A DNA stretch of 64,000 bases from Streptomyces davaonensis JCM 4913 (GTDB lineage Bacteria > Actinomycetota > Actinomycetes > Streptomycetales > Streptomycetaceae): NCBI RefSeq assembly GCF_000349325.1, contig NC_020504.1, positions 7,164,053 to 7,228,052 of the forward strand. Reading direction: 5' to 3'. The notes beneath the pieces were generated by a model. The model made no database searches. It worked only from the letters and a program-made list of their open reading frames with translations, and was not told the origin of the DNA. Below are positions 54,534 to 63,345 of the stretch, piece by piece (positions within the stretch are counted from its first letter, which is position 1; each line of letters starts with the position of its first letter). The position numbers and the translations under genes were made by a program.

Positions 54534-56189
54534 ATGGACGGCGCACGATCGGTGGAGGCGGCGGCGGGGTCCGTCCGCTCCCGCAGGGAGGCTCCCGGCA
54601 AGGGCGAGAAGCTGGCCGACTGGGCCGACGGGCGGTTCGGGATCTACACGCTGGCCAAGGCCAACATGCGCAAGCTCTTCCCGGACCACCCGTCCTTCCT
54701 GCTGGGCGAGATCGCCCTGTACAGCTTCATCGTCCTGATCCTCACCGGCGTCTGGCTCACCCTGTTCTTCGAGCCGAGCGGCGTCGAGGTCGTCTACAAC
54801 GGCTCCTACCAGCCCCTCAACGGCGTGATCATGACCAGGGCCTACGAGTCCACACTCGACATCAGCTTCGACGTCCGCGGCGGGCTGCTGATCCGGCAGA
54901 TCCACCACTGGGCGGCGGTGGTCTTCGTCGCCGGCATGTTCGTGCACATGATGCGGGTGTTCTTCACCGGCGCGTTCCGCAAGCCGCGCGAGCTCAACTG
55001 GGTGTTCGGCTGGACGCTGCTGATGCTCGCCATCATCACCGGCCTGACCGGTTACTCACTCCCCGACGACCTGCTGTCCGGCACCGGCGTGCGCTTCGCG
55101 CAGGGCGCGATCCTGTCCGTCCCGGTCGTCGGCACGTATCTGTCGTTCTTCCTGTTCGGCGGGGAGTTCCCGGGCCATGACATCATTTCGAGGTTCTTCC
55201 CGATCCACGTCCTGCTGCTGCCGGGGATCATGCTGGGCCTGGTCGTCGCCCATCTGACGCTGGTCTTCTACCACAAGCACACGCAGTATCCGGGGCCCGG
55301 CAGGAACAACAAGTCGGTGGTCGGCATGCCGTTCCTGCCGGTCTACATGGCCAAGGCGGGCGGCTTCTTCTTCCTCGTGTTCGGTGTGCTGACCATCATG
55401 GGCGGCATCGCCAGCATCAACCCCGTGTGGGCCTTCGGGCCGTATCGCCCGGACCTGGTGACCACGGGTGCGCAACCCGACTGGTATCTGGGCTTCTCCG
55501 AGGGGCTCATCCGGGTGATGCCGGGATGGGAGATCAACGCCTGGGGCCACACGCTGGCGCTGGGCGTGTTCATCCCCTTCTCGCTCTTCCCGCTGATCCT
55601 GCTCGCCCTCGGGGTGTATCCCTTCATCGAGGCGTGGGTCACCGGCGACAAGCGCGAGCATCACATCCTGGACCGGCCACGCAACGCACCCGTGCGCACC
55701 GCCCTCGGCGTGGCCTGGCTCAGCCTGTACGTCGTGCTGCTGATCGGCGGCGGCAACGACATCGTGGCCACCCATCTGCACCTGTCCATCAACGACATCA
55801 CGTGGTTCGTGCGGATCGCCGCGTTCGTGGTGCCGGTGCTCGCGTTCTTCGTCACCAACCGGATCTGTCTCGGCCTCCAGCGCCGCGACCGGAACAAGGT
55901 GCTGCACGGCAGGGAGACGGGCACCGTCAAACGGCTGCCGGACGGCGAGTTCATCGAGGTCCACGAACCCATCACGCAGATGGAGCTGTTCACCCTCACT
56001 CAGCATGAGCAGAACCCGCCCTACGAGATCGGCCCGGTGGTCGACGCGGGCGGTGTGCGGCGCCGGGTGAAGCACTCCGAGCGGCTGCGGGCCTGGCTGG
56101 CCCGAGCCATGTTCGGGCCCGACACGCAGATCCCGAAGCCGACGGCCGAGGAGTACCGGGAGCTCACCAGCGGCGATCGCCACCACTGA
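54534..56189 (+). CDS. Cytochrome b (QcrB-like, orphan paralogue)
   Basis: 551-residue membrane cytochrome b of the bc1 type. Heme-ligand His pairs lie in IRQIHHWAAVVFVAGMFVHMM and IHVLLLPGIMLGLVVAHLTLVF; the quinol-site motif is PDWYLGF. About nine helices and a ~130-residue hydrophilic tail match actinobacterial QcrB. However, the usual qcrC-qcrA partners are absent on both sides, so this is a second, stand-alone copy. ATG 54534 has GGGGAGG about 10 nt upstream. It may replace QcrB in the bc1-aa3 supercomplex under some conditions; that is inference. Confidence 0.9.
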   Translation: MDGARSVEAAAGSVRSRREAPGKGEKLADWADGRFGIYTLAKANMRKLFPDHPSFLLGEIALYSFIVLILTGVWLTLFFEPSGVEVVYNGSYQPLNGVIMTRAYESTLDISFDVRGGLLIRQIHHWAAVVFVAGMFVHMMRVFFTGAFRKPRELNWVFGWTLLMLAIITGLTGYSLPDDLLSGTGVRFAQGAILSVPVVGTYLSFFLFGGEFPGHDIISRFFPIHVLLLPGIMLGLVVAHLTLVFYHKHTQYPGPGRNNKSVVGMPFLPVYMAKAGGFFFLVFGVLTIMGGIASINPVWAFGPYRPDLVTTGAQPDWYLGFSEGLIRVMPGWEINAWGHTLALGVFIPFSLFPLILLALGVYPFIEAWVTGDKREHHILDRPRNAPVRTALGVAWLSLYVVLLIGGGNDIVATHLHLSINDITWFVRIAAFVVPVLAFFVTNRICLGLQRRDRNKVLHGRETGTVKRLPDGEFIEVHEPITQMELFTLTQHEQNPPYEIGPVVDAGGVRRRVKHSERLRAWLARAMFGPDTQIPKPTAEEYRELTSGDRHH

Positions 56190-57093
56190 GCACGGCGGCC
56201 CGGCACTCCCATGGGCCGCCCCAAGCGGTGCGCAGGGCCCGGGCCTTGGTCAGCCACAGGGAGAGATCGCACTCCGCCGTGTACCCGATCGCGCCGTGCA
56301 GTTGGAGCGCGGTGCGAGCGGTGGTGCACGCCGCCTCACAGGCCGTGAGCTTGGCGGCGGCGAGGTCGGCGGGGGCGAGCGTGAGCGCGGCGCCGAGGAC
56401 GAGCGGGCGGGCGAACTCCAGGGCGATCTTTGCGTCGGCCAGCCGGTGCTTGACGGCTTGGAACGAGCCTATGGGAGCGCCGAACTGGGTGCGGTGCTTG
56501 ACGTGAGTGACGGTCTTGTCGAGCAGGGTGACGCCCACGCCGAGAGCTTGTGCCGCGGTGGTGAGCCGGGCCAGCGCGAGGGCCCGCTCGGTGGGCGGGG
56601 CCGTGGTGAGGAGTTCGCCCTTCTCCAGGGCGGTGAGGCGGCGGGCGGGGTCGAGGGACGCGCGCACCGGGCCGTGTCCGGGGGAGCGGAACAGGCCCTC
56701 GGGGGTGAGGACGAGGCGGAGCTCGGCCGCGTCTCCGTCGAGGGCGTAGGGGCTGCCGTGGGCCACGGTCGCCATGCCGGACACGGTGATCCCGGACTCC
56801 GCGAGGAGGACGGCCGCCGTGACGGTCTCGACCAGCGGACCGGGGACGGCGCACCGGCCCAACTCGACGAAGGCAAGAGCGAGTTCGACGGGCAGCAGCC
56901 CGAATCCCCCGTACTTCTCCGGTACGGCAAGACCGAACACCCCGGCCTCGGCGATACGGCCCCACAGTGCGCGCCCGCGCGCATGCTCGCCCCGGCTCCA
57001 CTCCCGGACGATCGCCGGGGTGTCCGCGGAGCCGAGCATCGCGTCCAGGGAGGAGACGAACGCCCGCTGTTCGGCGTCGGGCAGGAAGCGCAT
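56164..57093 (-). CDS. Acyl-CoA dehydrogenase, FadE32-like subunit
   Basis: 309 residues, shorter than a typical acyl-CoA dehydrogenase. RFLPDAEQRAFVSSLDAML opens the N-terminal helical domain. FGLAVPEKYGGFGLLPVEL, THVKHRTQFGAPIGSFQAVKHRLAD (FAD/acyl contacts) and ALQLHGAIGYTAECDLSLWL are kept. It overlaps the larger dehydrogenase by one base (TGATG). The pair resembles mycobacterial FadE31/FadE32-type heteromeric dehydrogenases of steroid-ring catabolism, where one subunit is reduced. The last ~26 bases overlap the end of the cytochrome b gene. Confidence 0.87.
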   Translation of the reverse strand: MRFLPDAEQRAFVSSLDAMLGSADTPAIVREWSRGEHARGRALWGRIAEAGVFGLAVPEKYGGFGLLPVELALAFVELGRCAVPGPLVETVTAAVLLAESGITVSGMATVAHGSPYALDGDAAELRLVLTPEGLFRSPGHGPVRASLDPARRLTALEKGELLTTAPPTERALALARLTTAAQALGVGVTLLDKTVTHVKHRTQFGAPIGSFQAVKHRLADAKIALEFARPLVLGAALTLAPADLAAAKLTACEAACTTARTALQLHGAIGYTAECDLSLWLTKARALRTAWGGPWECRAAVLSGGDRRW

Positions 57094-58232
57094 CACCGGC
57101 GTCCCTTCGGCAGGCCCAGCAGCCGTTCGGCGATGATGTCCCGCTGGATCTCGTTCGTCCCCGCGTAGATCGGCCCCGCGAGGGAGAAGACATACCGCTC
57201 GGCCCACTCGGTGTCCGCCAACTCGCCCTCCTCGCCGAGGAGATCGAGCGCCGTCTCGTGCAGCGCGATGTCGTACTCCGACCAGAAGACCTTGTTCAGG
57301 CTGGACTCGGGGCCGATCCGCTCGCCGTCCAGGAAGCGGGAGGCGGCGGCGAAGGTGAACAGCTGGTACGCGCGGGCGCCGATCAGGGCGTCCGCGACCC
57401 GGTCCCGCGCCGACGCGGGGCCGCCCTTGGCCCGCCACAGCTCGGCCAGCCGGTCCGCCGCGGCCAGGAAGCGGCCCGGGGAGCGCAGCGTCAGACCGCG
57501 TTCGTTGCCCGCCGTGGACATCGCGATCCGCCAGCCCTGCCCCGGCTCGCCGATCACGTCCTCGTCCGGGACGAACACCTCGTCCAGGAACAGCTCGGCG
57601 AAGGCCGGTTTACCGTCCAGGCGGCGGATCGGGCGGACCGTGACACCGGGTGCGCGCAGGTCGAACATCAGGTAGGTCAGGCCCTGATGGGGCTTGGCCG
57701 CATCCTGGTCGCTGCGGAACAGGCCGAAGGCGCGGTCCGCGAAGGCGGCCCGCGAGGACCACGTCTTCTGCCCGGACAGCAGCCAGCCGCCCTCCGCGCG
57801 GGTGGCCCGCGACCGCAGCGACGCGAGGTCGGAGCCCGCCTCGGGCTCCGACCACGCCTGCGCCCACACCACCTCGCCGCGCGCCATCGGCGGCAGCACC
57901 CGGGCCCGCTGCTCCGGCGTACCGAAGTCGAACAGGGTCGGCGCGAGCAACTGGATGCCGTTCTGGCTCACCCGGCCCGGCGCGCCCGCCGTGTAGTACT
58001 CCTCCTCGAACAGCAGCCACTGCACCAGCGAGGCGCCCCGGCCGCCGTACTCCGCCGGCCAGCTGACCACCGACCAGCGGTCCGCGGCCAGTTCGGCCTC
58101 CCACGCGCGATGCGCCGTAAAGCCCTCCTCGGTCTCCAGGGACGGCAGCGGTTCGGCGGGCACATGCGCGCGCAGCCAGGCGCGGGCCTCGGCGCGCAGC
58201 GCCGTCTCGTCCTCGGTGAACGTCAGATCCAT
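57093..58232 (-). CDS. Acyl-CoA dehydrogenase, FadE31-like subunit
   Basis: 379 residues, full length. LTFTEDETALRAEARAWLRAHVP starts the N-terminal domain. WAQAWSEPEAGSDLASLRSRATR binds FAD/substrate, GWLLSGQKTWSSRAAFADRAFGLFRS follows, and PIYAGTNEIQRDIIAERLLGLP closes the fold. ATG 58232 has GGAAGGAG 9 nt upstream and lies just downstream (minus strand) of the KstR2-type box, so it heads a two-gene dehydrogenase transcript diverging from the SDR gene. Confidence 0.92.
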   Translation of the reverse strand: MDLTFTEDETALRAEARAWLRAHVPAEPLPSLETEEGFTAHRAWEAELAADRWSVVSWPAEYGGRGASLVQWLLFEEEYYTAGAPGRVSQNGIQLLAPTLFDFGTPEQRARVLPPMARGEVVWAQAWSEPEAGSDLASLRSRATRAEGGWLLSGQKTWSSRAAFADRAFGLFRSDQDAAKPHQGLTYLMFDLRAPGVTVRPIRRLDGKPAFAELFLDEVFVPDEDVIGEPGQGWRIAMSTAGNERGLTLRSPGRFLAAADRLAELWRAKGGPASARDRVADALIGARAYQLFTFAAASRFLDGERIGPESSLNKVFWSEYDIALHETALDLLGEEGELADTEWAERYVFSLAGPIYAGTNEIQRDIIAERLLGLPKGRR

Positions 58233-58248
58233 CGGCCGCCGCTCCTTC

Positions 58249-58268
58249 CCTAACAAGTGTTTGGTAGG
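58249..58268. promoter_or_regulatory. KstR2-type operator
   Basis: CCTAACAAGTGTTTGGTAGG, a 20-bp imperfect palindrome (CCTAnCAAnnnnTTGnTAGG), in the 49-bp gap between divergent genes. Its centre AACAAGTGTTTGGT (58252-58265) matches the mycobacterial KstR2 motif AnCAAGnnCTTGnT at 9 of 10 defined positions. It should control both transcripts. Confidence 0.75.
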
Positions 58269-58269
58269 T

Positions 58270-58282
58270 TAGCGTGCCCCTA
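58270..58282 (+). promoter_or_regulatory. Leaderless -10 box of the SDR gene
   Basis: TAGCGT (58270-58275) lies 6 nt before ATG 58282, directly next to the operator. Confidence 0.5.
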
Positions 58283-59076
58283 TGACAGGCGTCGAGAGCC
58301 CGGCCCACGTCCCCGGGCACGGGCTGCTGAAGGGCCGTACCGCCGTCGTCACGGCGGCCGCGGGCGCGGGCATCGGCGGGGCCACCGCGCGCCGCTTCCT
58401 GGAGGAGGGCGCCCGCGTACTGATCAGCGACGCGCACACCCGGCGCCTGAAGGAGCACGAGGCCGAACTGGGCCGGGAGTTCCCGGGCGCCGTGACGGCC
58501 GCGCCCTGCGACGTCACCGACGAGGCCCAGGTGACCGCCCTGTTCGACACGGCCGTGAGGGAACACGGCCGACTCGACGTCGTCGTCAACAACGCCGGGC
58601 TCGGCGGGACTTCGGCGCTGGTCGACATGACCGACGAGCAGTGGTCGAGGGTGCTGGACGTGACGCTGAACGGCACCTTCCGGTGCACCCGGGCTGCTCT
58701 GCGCCGGATGCGGGAGAGCGGCGGGGGATCGAGCGGGGTGATCGTGAACAACGCGTCCGTCCTGGGGTGGCGGGCGCAGGCAGGGCAGGCGCACTACGCC
58801 GCCGCGAAGGCGGGCGTCATGGCGCTGACCCGGTGCGCCGCGATCGAGGCCGCCGAGTACGGCGTCCGCGTCAACGCCGTCGCCCCGAGCCTCGCCATGC
58901 ACCCCCACCTCGTGAAGGTGACCTCGCCCGAACTCCTCGCGGAACTCACCGCGCGGGAGGCCTTCGGGCGGTACGCCGAGCCCTGGGAGGTGGCCAACGT
59001 GATCGTGTTCCTGGCGTCCGGCTACTCCTCGTACCTGACCGGAGAGGTCGTCTCCGTCAGCGGACAGCACCCGTAG
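58282..59076 (+). CDS. SDR family oxidoreductase (IpdF-like)
   Basis: 264-residue classical short-chain dehydrogenase. The cofactor motif is TAVVTAAAGAGIGGATARRF, slightly unusual (AAAGAGIG for TGxxxGIG). NNAGLGG follows, and the catalytic Ser (NNASVLGWRA) and YAAAK (Tyr/Lys) are intact. Context with the KstR2-like regulator, FadA6-like thiolase and Ipd genes suggests the hydroxy-HIP-CoA dehydrogenase step (mycobacterial Rv3559c/IpdF); the exact substrate is inferred. Its stop is 15 bp before the regulator gene. Confidence 0.87.
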   Translation: MTGVESPAHVPGHGLLKGRTAVVTAAAGAGIGGATARRFLEEGARVLISDAHTRRLKEHEAELGREFPGAVTAAPCDVTDEAQVTALFDTAVREHGRLDVVVNNAGLGGTSALVDMTDEQWSRVLDVTLNGTFRCTRAALRRMRESGGGSSGVIVNNASVLGWRAQAGQAHYAAAKAGVMALTRCAAIEAAEYGVRVNAVAPSLAMHPHLVKVTSPELLAELTAREAFGRYAEPWEVANVIVFLASGYSSYLTGEVVSVSGQHP

Positions 59077-59079
59077 GAC

Positions 59080-59092
59080 GAGAATGGAACCG
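59080..59092 (+). promoter_or_regulatory. Leaderless -10 box of the TetR gene
   Basis: GAGAAT (59080-59085) is 6 nt before GTG 59092. Confidence 0.45.
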
Positions 59093-59703
59093 TGCCGACC
59101 AAGAAGAAGCCCCAGGTGACGGCCGCGCCCGCGCGCCGCCGCGAACTCCTCGACACCGCCGCCGAGGTCTTCGCCGAGCAGGGCTACAACGCCACCACCG
59201 TACGCAAGATCGCGGACCACGCGGGCATGCTCGCGGGCAGCCTCTACTACCACTTCGACTCCAAGGAATCGATGCTGGAGGAGATCCTGCGCACCTTCCT
59301 CGACGAGCTCTGGGACGGCTACGACACCGTCCTGGGCGCCGAGCTGGGGCCGCGGGAGACCCTCGAAGCGCTGGTCACCGAGTCGTTCCGGGAGATCGAC
59401 CGGCACCGCGCCGCCGTCGCGATCTACCAGAAGGAGAGCAAGCAGCTGGTGGCGCAGGAGCGGTTCGCGTTCCTCGCCGAGTCCCAGCTGCGGTTCGAGA
59501 AGGCGTGGCTGTCCACGCTGGAGCGCGGTGTCGCGGACCGGGTCTTCCGGGCCGACCTCGACGTCCGGCTCACCTACCGGTTCGTGCGGGACACGGTGTG
59601 GGTCGCCGCGTCCTGGTACCGGCCCGGCGGACACCACAGCCCCGAGGAGATCGCCCGGCAGTACCTGTCGATGGTGCTGGACGGGATCGCCGTTCGCACA
59701 TAA
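59092..59703 (+). CDS. kstR2: TetR family regulator (KstR2-like)
   Basis: 203 residues. The N-terminal HTH (RRRELLDTAAEVFAEQGYNATTVRKIADHAGMLAGSLYYHFDSKESML) is typical TetR. The ligand domain contains ILRTFLDELWDGYDTVL and IYQKESKQLVAQERF. KstR2 represses HIP (steroid C/D-ring) genes until HIP-CoA binds; the surrounding genes and the near-consensus operator at 58252 make that assignment likely. GTG 59092 follows a -10 box. The thiolase starts 26 bp downstream. Confidence 0.85.
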   Translation: MPTKKKPQVTAAPARRRELLDTAAEVFAEQGYNATTVRKIADHAGMLAGSLYYHFDSKESMLEEILRTFLDELWDGYDTVLGAELGPRETLEALVTESFREIDRHRAAVAIYQKESKQLVAQERFAFLAESQLRFEKAWLSTLERGVADRVFRADLDVRLTYRFVRDTVWVAASWYRPGGHHSPEEIARQYLSMVLDGIAVRT

Positions 59704-59729
59704 CCCACTGTCGCCATTGGGGAGTTGTC

Positions 59730-60887
59730 ATGGCCGAGGCCTACATCGTCGAAGCGGTCCGTACGCCCGTGGGGCGGCGCGGGGGAGGGCTCGGCCAGGC
59801 GCATCCGGCCGACCTCGGCGCGCATGTGCTGCGGGAGCTGGTGGCGCGGACCGGCGTCGACCCGGTGGCCGTCGAGGACGTCGTCTTCGGCTGCCTGGAC
59901 GCCGTGGGGCCGCAGGCCGGGGACATCGCGCGGACCTGCTGGCTGGCGGCCGGACTGCCCGAGGAGGTGCCCGGGGTGACGGTCGACCGGCAGTGCGGAT
60001 CCTCCCAGCAGGCCGTGCACTTCGCCGCGCAGGGCGTGCTCTCCGGCACCCAGGACCTGGTCGTGGCCGGCGGCGTGCAGAACATGTCGATGATCCCGAT
60101 CGCCTTCGCCACCCGCCAGGCCGCCGAGCCGCTCGGACTGACCCAGGGCCCCTTCGCGGGCAGCGAGGGCTGGCGGGCGCGGTACGGCAACAAGCCGGTG
60201 AACCAGTTCGTCGGCGCCGAGATGATTGCCGCGAAGTGGGGCATCACCCGGCGCGACCAGGAGGAGTTCGCGCTGCGCTCCCATGAGCGGGCGGTCCGCG
60301 CGATCGACGACGGGCGCTTCGACCGGGAGGTGGTGCCTTACGGCTCCGTGGCCGTGGACGAGGGCCCGCGCCGGGACACCTCGCTGGAGAAGATGGCCGC
60401 CCTGAAGCCGGTCGTGGAGGGCGGCACCGTCACCGCGGCCTGCTCCTCGCAGGTGTCCGACGGTGCGGCGGCCATGCTGCTCGCCTCCGCGCGGGCGGTG
60501 CGCGAGCACGGGCTGACGCCCCGCGCGCGCGTGCACCACCTCTCGGTGCGCGGCGAGGACCCGATCCGGATGCTCACCGCGCCCATACCGGCCACCGCGC
60601 ACGCCCTGAAGAAGACCGGCCTGTCCCTCGACGACATCGACCTCGTCGAGATCAACGAGGCCTTCGCGCCGGTCGTCCTGGCCTGGCTGAAGGAGACCGG
60701 CGCGAACCCCGACAGGGTCAACGTCAACGGCGGCGCCATCGCCCTCGGCCACCCCCTGGGCGCCACCGGCGTACGCCTGATGACGACCCTCCTGCACGAA
60801 CTGGAGCGCACCGGCGGCCGGTTCGGACTCCAGACCATGTGCGAGGGCGGGGGACAGGCCAATGTGACGATCATCGAGCGGGTGTGA
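59730..60887 (+). CDS. Steroid 3-ketoacyl-CoA thiolase (FadA6-like)
   Basis: 385-residue thiolase. Catalytic residues are intact: nucleophile Cys in VTVDRQCGSSQQAV, NEAFAPVVLAW, GGAIALGHPLGATGVR (His) and TMCEGGGQANVTIIE (second Cys). It releases acetyl-CoA (or a related unit) from a 3-ketoacyl-CoA. Beside KstR2-like and Ipd genes it corresponds best to FadA6 (Rv3556c) of the HIP pathway. ATG 59730 has GGGGAG 6 nt upstream. A stem-loop follows the stop. Confidence 0.92.
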   Translation: MAEAYIVEAVRTPVGRRGGGLGQAHPADLGAHVLRELVARTGVDPVAVEDVVFGCLDAVGPQAGDIARTCWLAAGLPEEVPGVTVDRQCGSSQQAVHFAAQGVLSGTQDLVVAGGVQNMSMIPIAFATRQAAEPLGLTQGPFAGSEGWRARYGNKPVNQFVGAEMIAAKWGITRRDQEEFALRSHERAVRAIDDGRFDREVVPYGSVAVDEGPRRDTSLEKMAALKPVVEGGTVTAACSSQVSDGAAAMLLASARAVREHGLTPRARVHHLSVRGEDPIRMLTAPIPATAHALKKTGLSLDDIDLVEINEAFAPVVLAWLKETGANPDRVNVNGGAIALGHPLGATGVRLMTTLLHELERTGGRFGLQTMCEGGGQANVTIIERV

Positions 60888-60890
60888 GGC

Positions 60891-60915
60891 CGACGGCCCG
60901 GTGAGAAGGCCGTCG
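60891..60915. terminator. Terminator between convergent thiolase and SIMPL genes
   Basis: Perfect 8-bp stem CGACGGCC/GGCCGTCG with 9-nt loop in the 36-bp gap. Confidence 0.65.
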
Positions 60916-60923
60916 GGTGGGCG

Positions 60924-61568
60924 TCAGCGGCCGAGCGAGAAGCCCAGCACCACCCCGGCGGCCACCTGCACCATCCCCGGAGCGAGGTCGTTGGCGGAGG
61001 CACCGCCGCCACCGCCGCCGTGCCCGCGGTACTGACGGAACTCGTACGACTCGGCGTCCACGTCCTGGATGTGCACGACGGGACCCAGATGCACGCCCGC
61101 CGCGTCCGCGTAGACCTCGGCCTTGCGGCGGGCGGCGGTCACCGCCCTGCGGCGCGCCTCGTCCCGCAGCGCGGGCTTGTCGTGCACGTCGAACTCGACG
61201 CTGTCGATGCTGCGCGCACCCGCCTCCACCACGTCGACCATGAGCTGCTGGAGGTCGTCCAGCGCCTCGGTCTCGATGACGTACTGGGCCTGGCAGAAGT
61301 AGCCGATGAACTTCCGCGTGCCATTGGCGTGGCCGTACTCCGAGTTGAGCCGCAGCCGGGAACCCGAGACCGCGGCGTCCGGTATGCCGTGCCGACGCAG
61401 CACCTCACGCAGCCGGGTCACCGCCGCGCCCGCCTCGTGGAACGCCGCCTCCGGGGCGGGCTCCAGCACCTCCACGCCCAGCTTCACCCGCACCAGTTGA
61501 GGCTCCGCCCGTACGTCGCCGGCGCCGAACACACTGAGCCCCCAGGGCTCCTTGATCGTCTGATTCAT
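60924..61568 (-). CDS. SIMPL domain protein
   Basis: 214 residues of the SIMPL/YggE-like family (DUF541): WGLSVFGAGDVRAEPQLVRVKLGVEV, RLREVLRRHGIPDAAVSGSRLRL, and the C-terminal AVTAARRKAEVYADAAGVHLGPVVHI, then a Gly-rich stretch and a hydrophobic end. There is no signal peptide, unlike many YggE proteins. Function unknown. ATG 61568 overlaps the ipdC stop (ATGA), so it is the last gene of the ipdA-B-C transcript, although no steroid role is known. Confidence 0.86.
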   Translation of the reverse strand: MNQTIKEPWGLSVFGAGDVRAEPQLVRVKLGVEVLEPAPEAAFHEAGAAVTRLREVLRRHGIPDAAVSGSRLRLNSEYGHANGTRKFIGYFCQAQYVIETEALDDLQQLMVDVVEAGARSIDSVEFDVHDKPALRDEARRRAVTAARRKAEVYADAAGVHLGPVVHIQDVDAESYEFRQYRGHGGGGGGASANDLAPGMVQVAAGVVLGFSLGR

Positions 61569-62629
61569 GCGCGCATTGAAGCACCGCCCGCCGACAGCGC
61601 GCCCAGGGTTTGCCCGGCCTCGGCCATGATCCGGTCCACCAGTTCCGCGCACGAGGGCAGGTCGTCGATGACTCCGGCGACCTGTCCCGACGCCATGACC
61701 CCGAGATCCGTACGGCCGTCCACCATCGATGCCTTGAGCAGCATCGGAGTGTTCGCGGCGAGCAGGACCTGGCTCCAGCTCAGGTCCTTGCCGTGGCGCA
61801 GCGCCCGCCCGTCCTGGATCATCCGGCGCCAGGACAGCCCCGAGAGACGCCGGAAGCCCGCTGCCCGACGGACCGCCCCGAACAGGGCTTTCGTTCGGCC
61901 GGAGCGTTCCAGCGACTCGACCAGTTCCGTACGCAGCATGCGGTGCGGCAGGCCGTCGACCGCCGTGGTCACGGTGACGTCCCGGACCGTCGCCGCCAGA
62001 TAGCGCGCCTTCACGGCGTCCGGGACGGTGGAGTCCGAGGTCAGCAGGAAGCGGGTGCCCATGGCGACGCCCGCCGCCCCGTAGGCCAGCGCGGCGACCA
62101 GGCCCCGTCCGTCGAAGAAGCCGCCCGCCGCGACGACGGGGATCCGCACCGCGTCCACCACCTGCGGCAGCAGCACGGTCGTTGCCACCTCGCCGGTGTG
62201 CCCGCCGCCCTCACCGCCCTGCACGATCACCGCGTCCGCACCCCAGCCCGCGACCTTCTCGGCATGCCGACGCGCCCCCACGGTCGGGATCACCACGACC
62301 CCCGCCTCCTTCAGCTCGGCGATCAGCCCGGGGGAGGGCGCGAGCGCGAAGGAGGCGACCCGGACCCCCTCGTCGATGATCACCCGGACCCGGTCCCCGG
62401 CGTCCGCCGCATCCGCGCGCAGATTGACCCCGAACGGCGCGTCCGTACGGGACTTGACCTCCCGGACCGCCTCCCGCAGCCGGTCCACGGTCATGGTGGC
62501 TGAGGCCAGGATGCCGAGGGCGCCCGCGTTCGCCGTGGCGGAGACCAGCCGGGGACCGGCCACCCAGCCCATCCCGGTCTGCACCAGCGGATGCCGCACC
62601 CCGGTCAGCCGGGTCAGCGCGGTCTCCAT
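61565..62629 (-). CDS. ipdC: IpdC-like NAD(P)H:flavin oxidoreductase
   Basis: 354-residue FMN-dependent TIM-barrel enzyme of the nitronate-monooxygenase superfamily. Its N-terminus is LTRLTGVRHPLVQTGMGWVAGP. ADAVIVQGGEGGGHTGEVATTVLLPQVVDAV binds FMN phosphate, and VVAAGGFFDGRGLVAALAYGAAGVAMGTRFLLT completes the site. It lies between ipdB (one-base TGATG overlap) and the SIMPL gene, the place of IpdC (Rv3553) in mycobacterial HIP degradation, which acts shortly before final ring opening. Nitronate monooxygenase is the fallback annotation. Confidence 0.86.
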   Translation of the reverse strand: METALTRLTGVRHPLVQTGMGWVAGPRLVSATANAGALGILASATMTVDRLREAVREVKSRTDAPFGVNLRADAADAGDRVRVIIDEGVRVASFALAPSPGLIAELKEAGVVVIPTVGARRHAEKVAGWGADAVIVQGGEGGGHTGEVATTVLLPQVVDAVRIPVVAAGGFFDGRGLVAALAYGAAGVAMGTRFLLTSDSTVPDAVKARYLAATVRDVTVTTAVDGLPHRMLRTELVESLERSGRTKALFGAVRRAAGFRRLSGLSWRRMIQDGRALRHGKDLSWSQVLLAANTPMLLKASMVDGRTDLGVMASGQVAGVIDDLPSCAELVDRIMAEAGQTLGALSAGGASMRA

Positions 62630-63345
62630 CAGCGGTCCACCTCCCGCGCGCGGGTGTTCTCCGGGTCGATCACCTCGCGGATCAGCCGCAGTTCGGCGGG
62701 CGTCGGATCACGCGTGTACGGCACCTCGTCCGGGACCGTCAGCGCGAAGCCGGTCGCCTCCCGGACTTCCTCGACACTCACCCCGGGATGCACGGAGGCC
62801 AGCCGCATCGATCGGTCCGGGGTGGCGAAGTCGAAGACGCCGAGGTCGGAGACGACACGGGGGATGCGGTGGTGGCGGGCGCCGTCGGCATGGTCGTAGC
62901 CCACCCCGCACACCATGTCGACGCGGCGGACGAAGACCCGCCGGGAGTGCCGGGGGATCCAGTAACTGGTCGGATTGTTCAAGGTGTTGACCGGCGCTCC
63001 CCGCACCCCGAGAAGCTGCCGCCTCGGCTGCGCCCAGTCCCCGATGCAGGCGATGTTCTGGTTGCCGAAGCGGTCGATCTGACTGGCGCCCATCATCACG
63101 TGCCGCCGGCCCCCGGTGACCAGATCGAGGTGCCGGCGGTACGGCAGCCAGCCCTCGACCGTGCCGTCCGGGCCGACCAGCATCGCCTCGCCGTCGGTGA
63201 GCAGCAGGTCGGGGGAGAAGGTCAGCCGGGCCAGGCGGGCCCCGACGGAGGGGATCAGGCCCATCGGGCTCGCCAGGATCTCCCCGGCGCCGCGCCAGGC
63301 TTCGGCGCAGGCGATGACGCAGTGTTCGGCGCGGGTGGCGGTCAT
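62629..63345 (-). CDS. ipdB: CoA-transferase-like hydrolase beta subunit IpdB
   Basis: 238 residues. It resembles class I CoA-transferase beta subunits but matches IpdB: AWRGAGEILASPMGLIPSVGARLARLTFSPDLLLTDGEAM, HVMMGASQIDRFGNQNIACIGDW, RGAPVNTLNNPTSYWIPRH. With IpdA it hydrolyses the last carbocycle (COCHEA-CoA) of steroids in Mycobacterium and Rhodococcus. It overlaps ipdA (ATGA) and ipdC (TGATG). ATG 63345 is taken from the overlap. Confidence 0.9.
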   Translation of the reverse strand: MTATRAEHCVIACAEAWRGAGEILASPMGLIPSVGARLARLTFSPDLLLTDGEAMLVGPDGTVEGWLPYRRHLDLVTGGRRHVMMGASQIDRFGNQNIACIGDWAQPRRQLLGVRGAPVNTLNNPTSYWIPRHSRRVFVRRVDMVCGVGYDHADGARHHRIPRVVSDLGVFDFATPDRSMRLASVHPGVSVEEVREATGFALTVPDEVPYTRDPTPAELRLIREVIDPENTRAREVDR

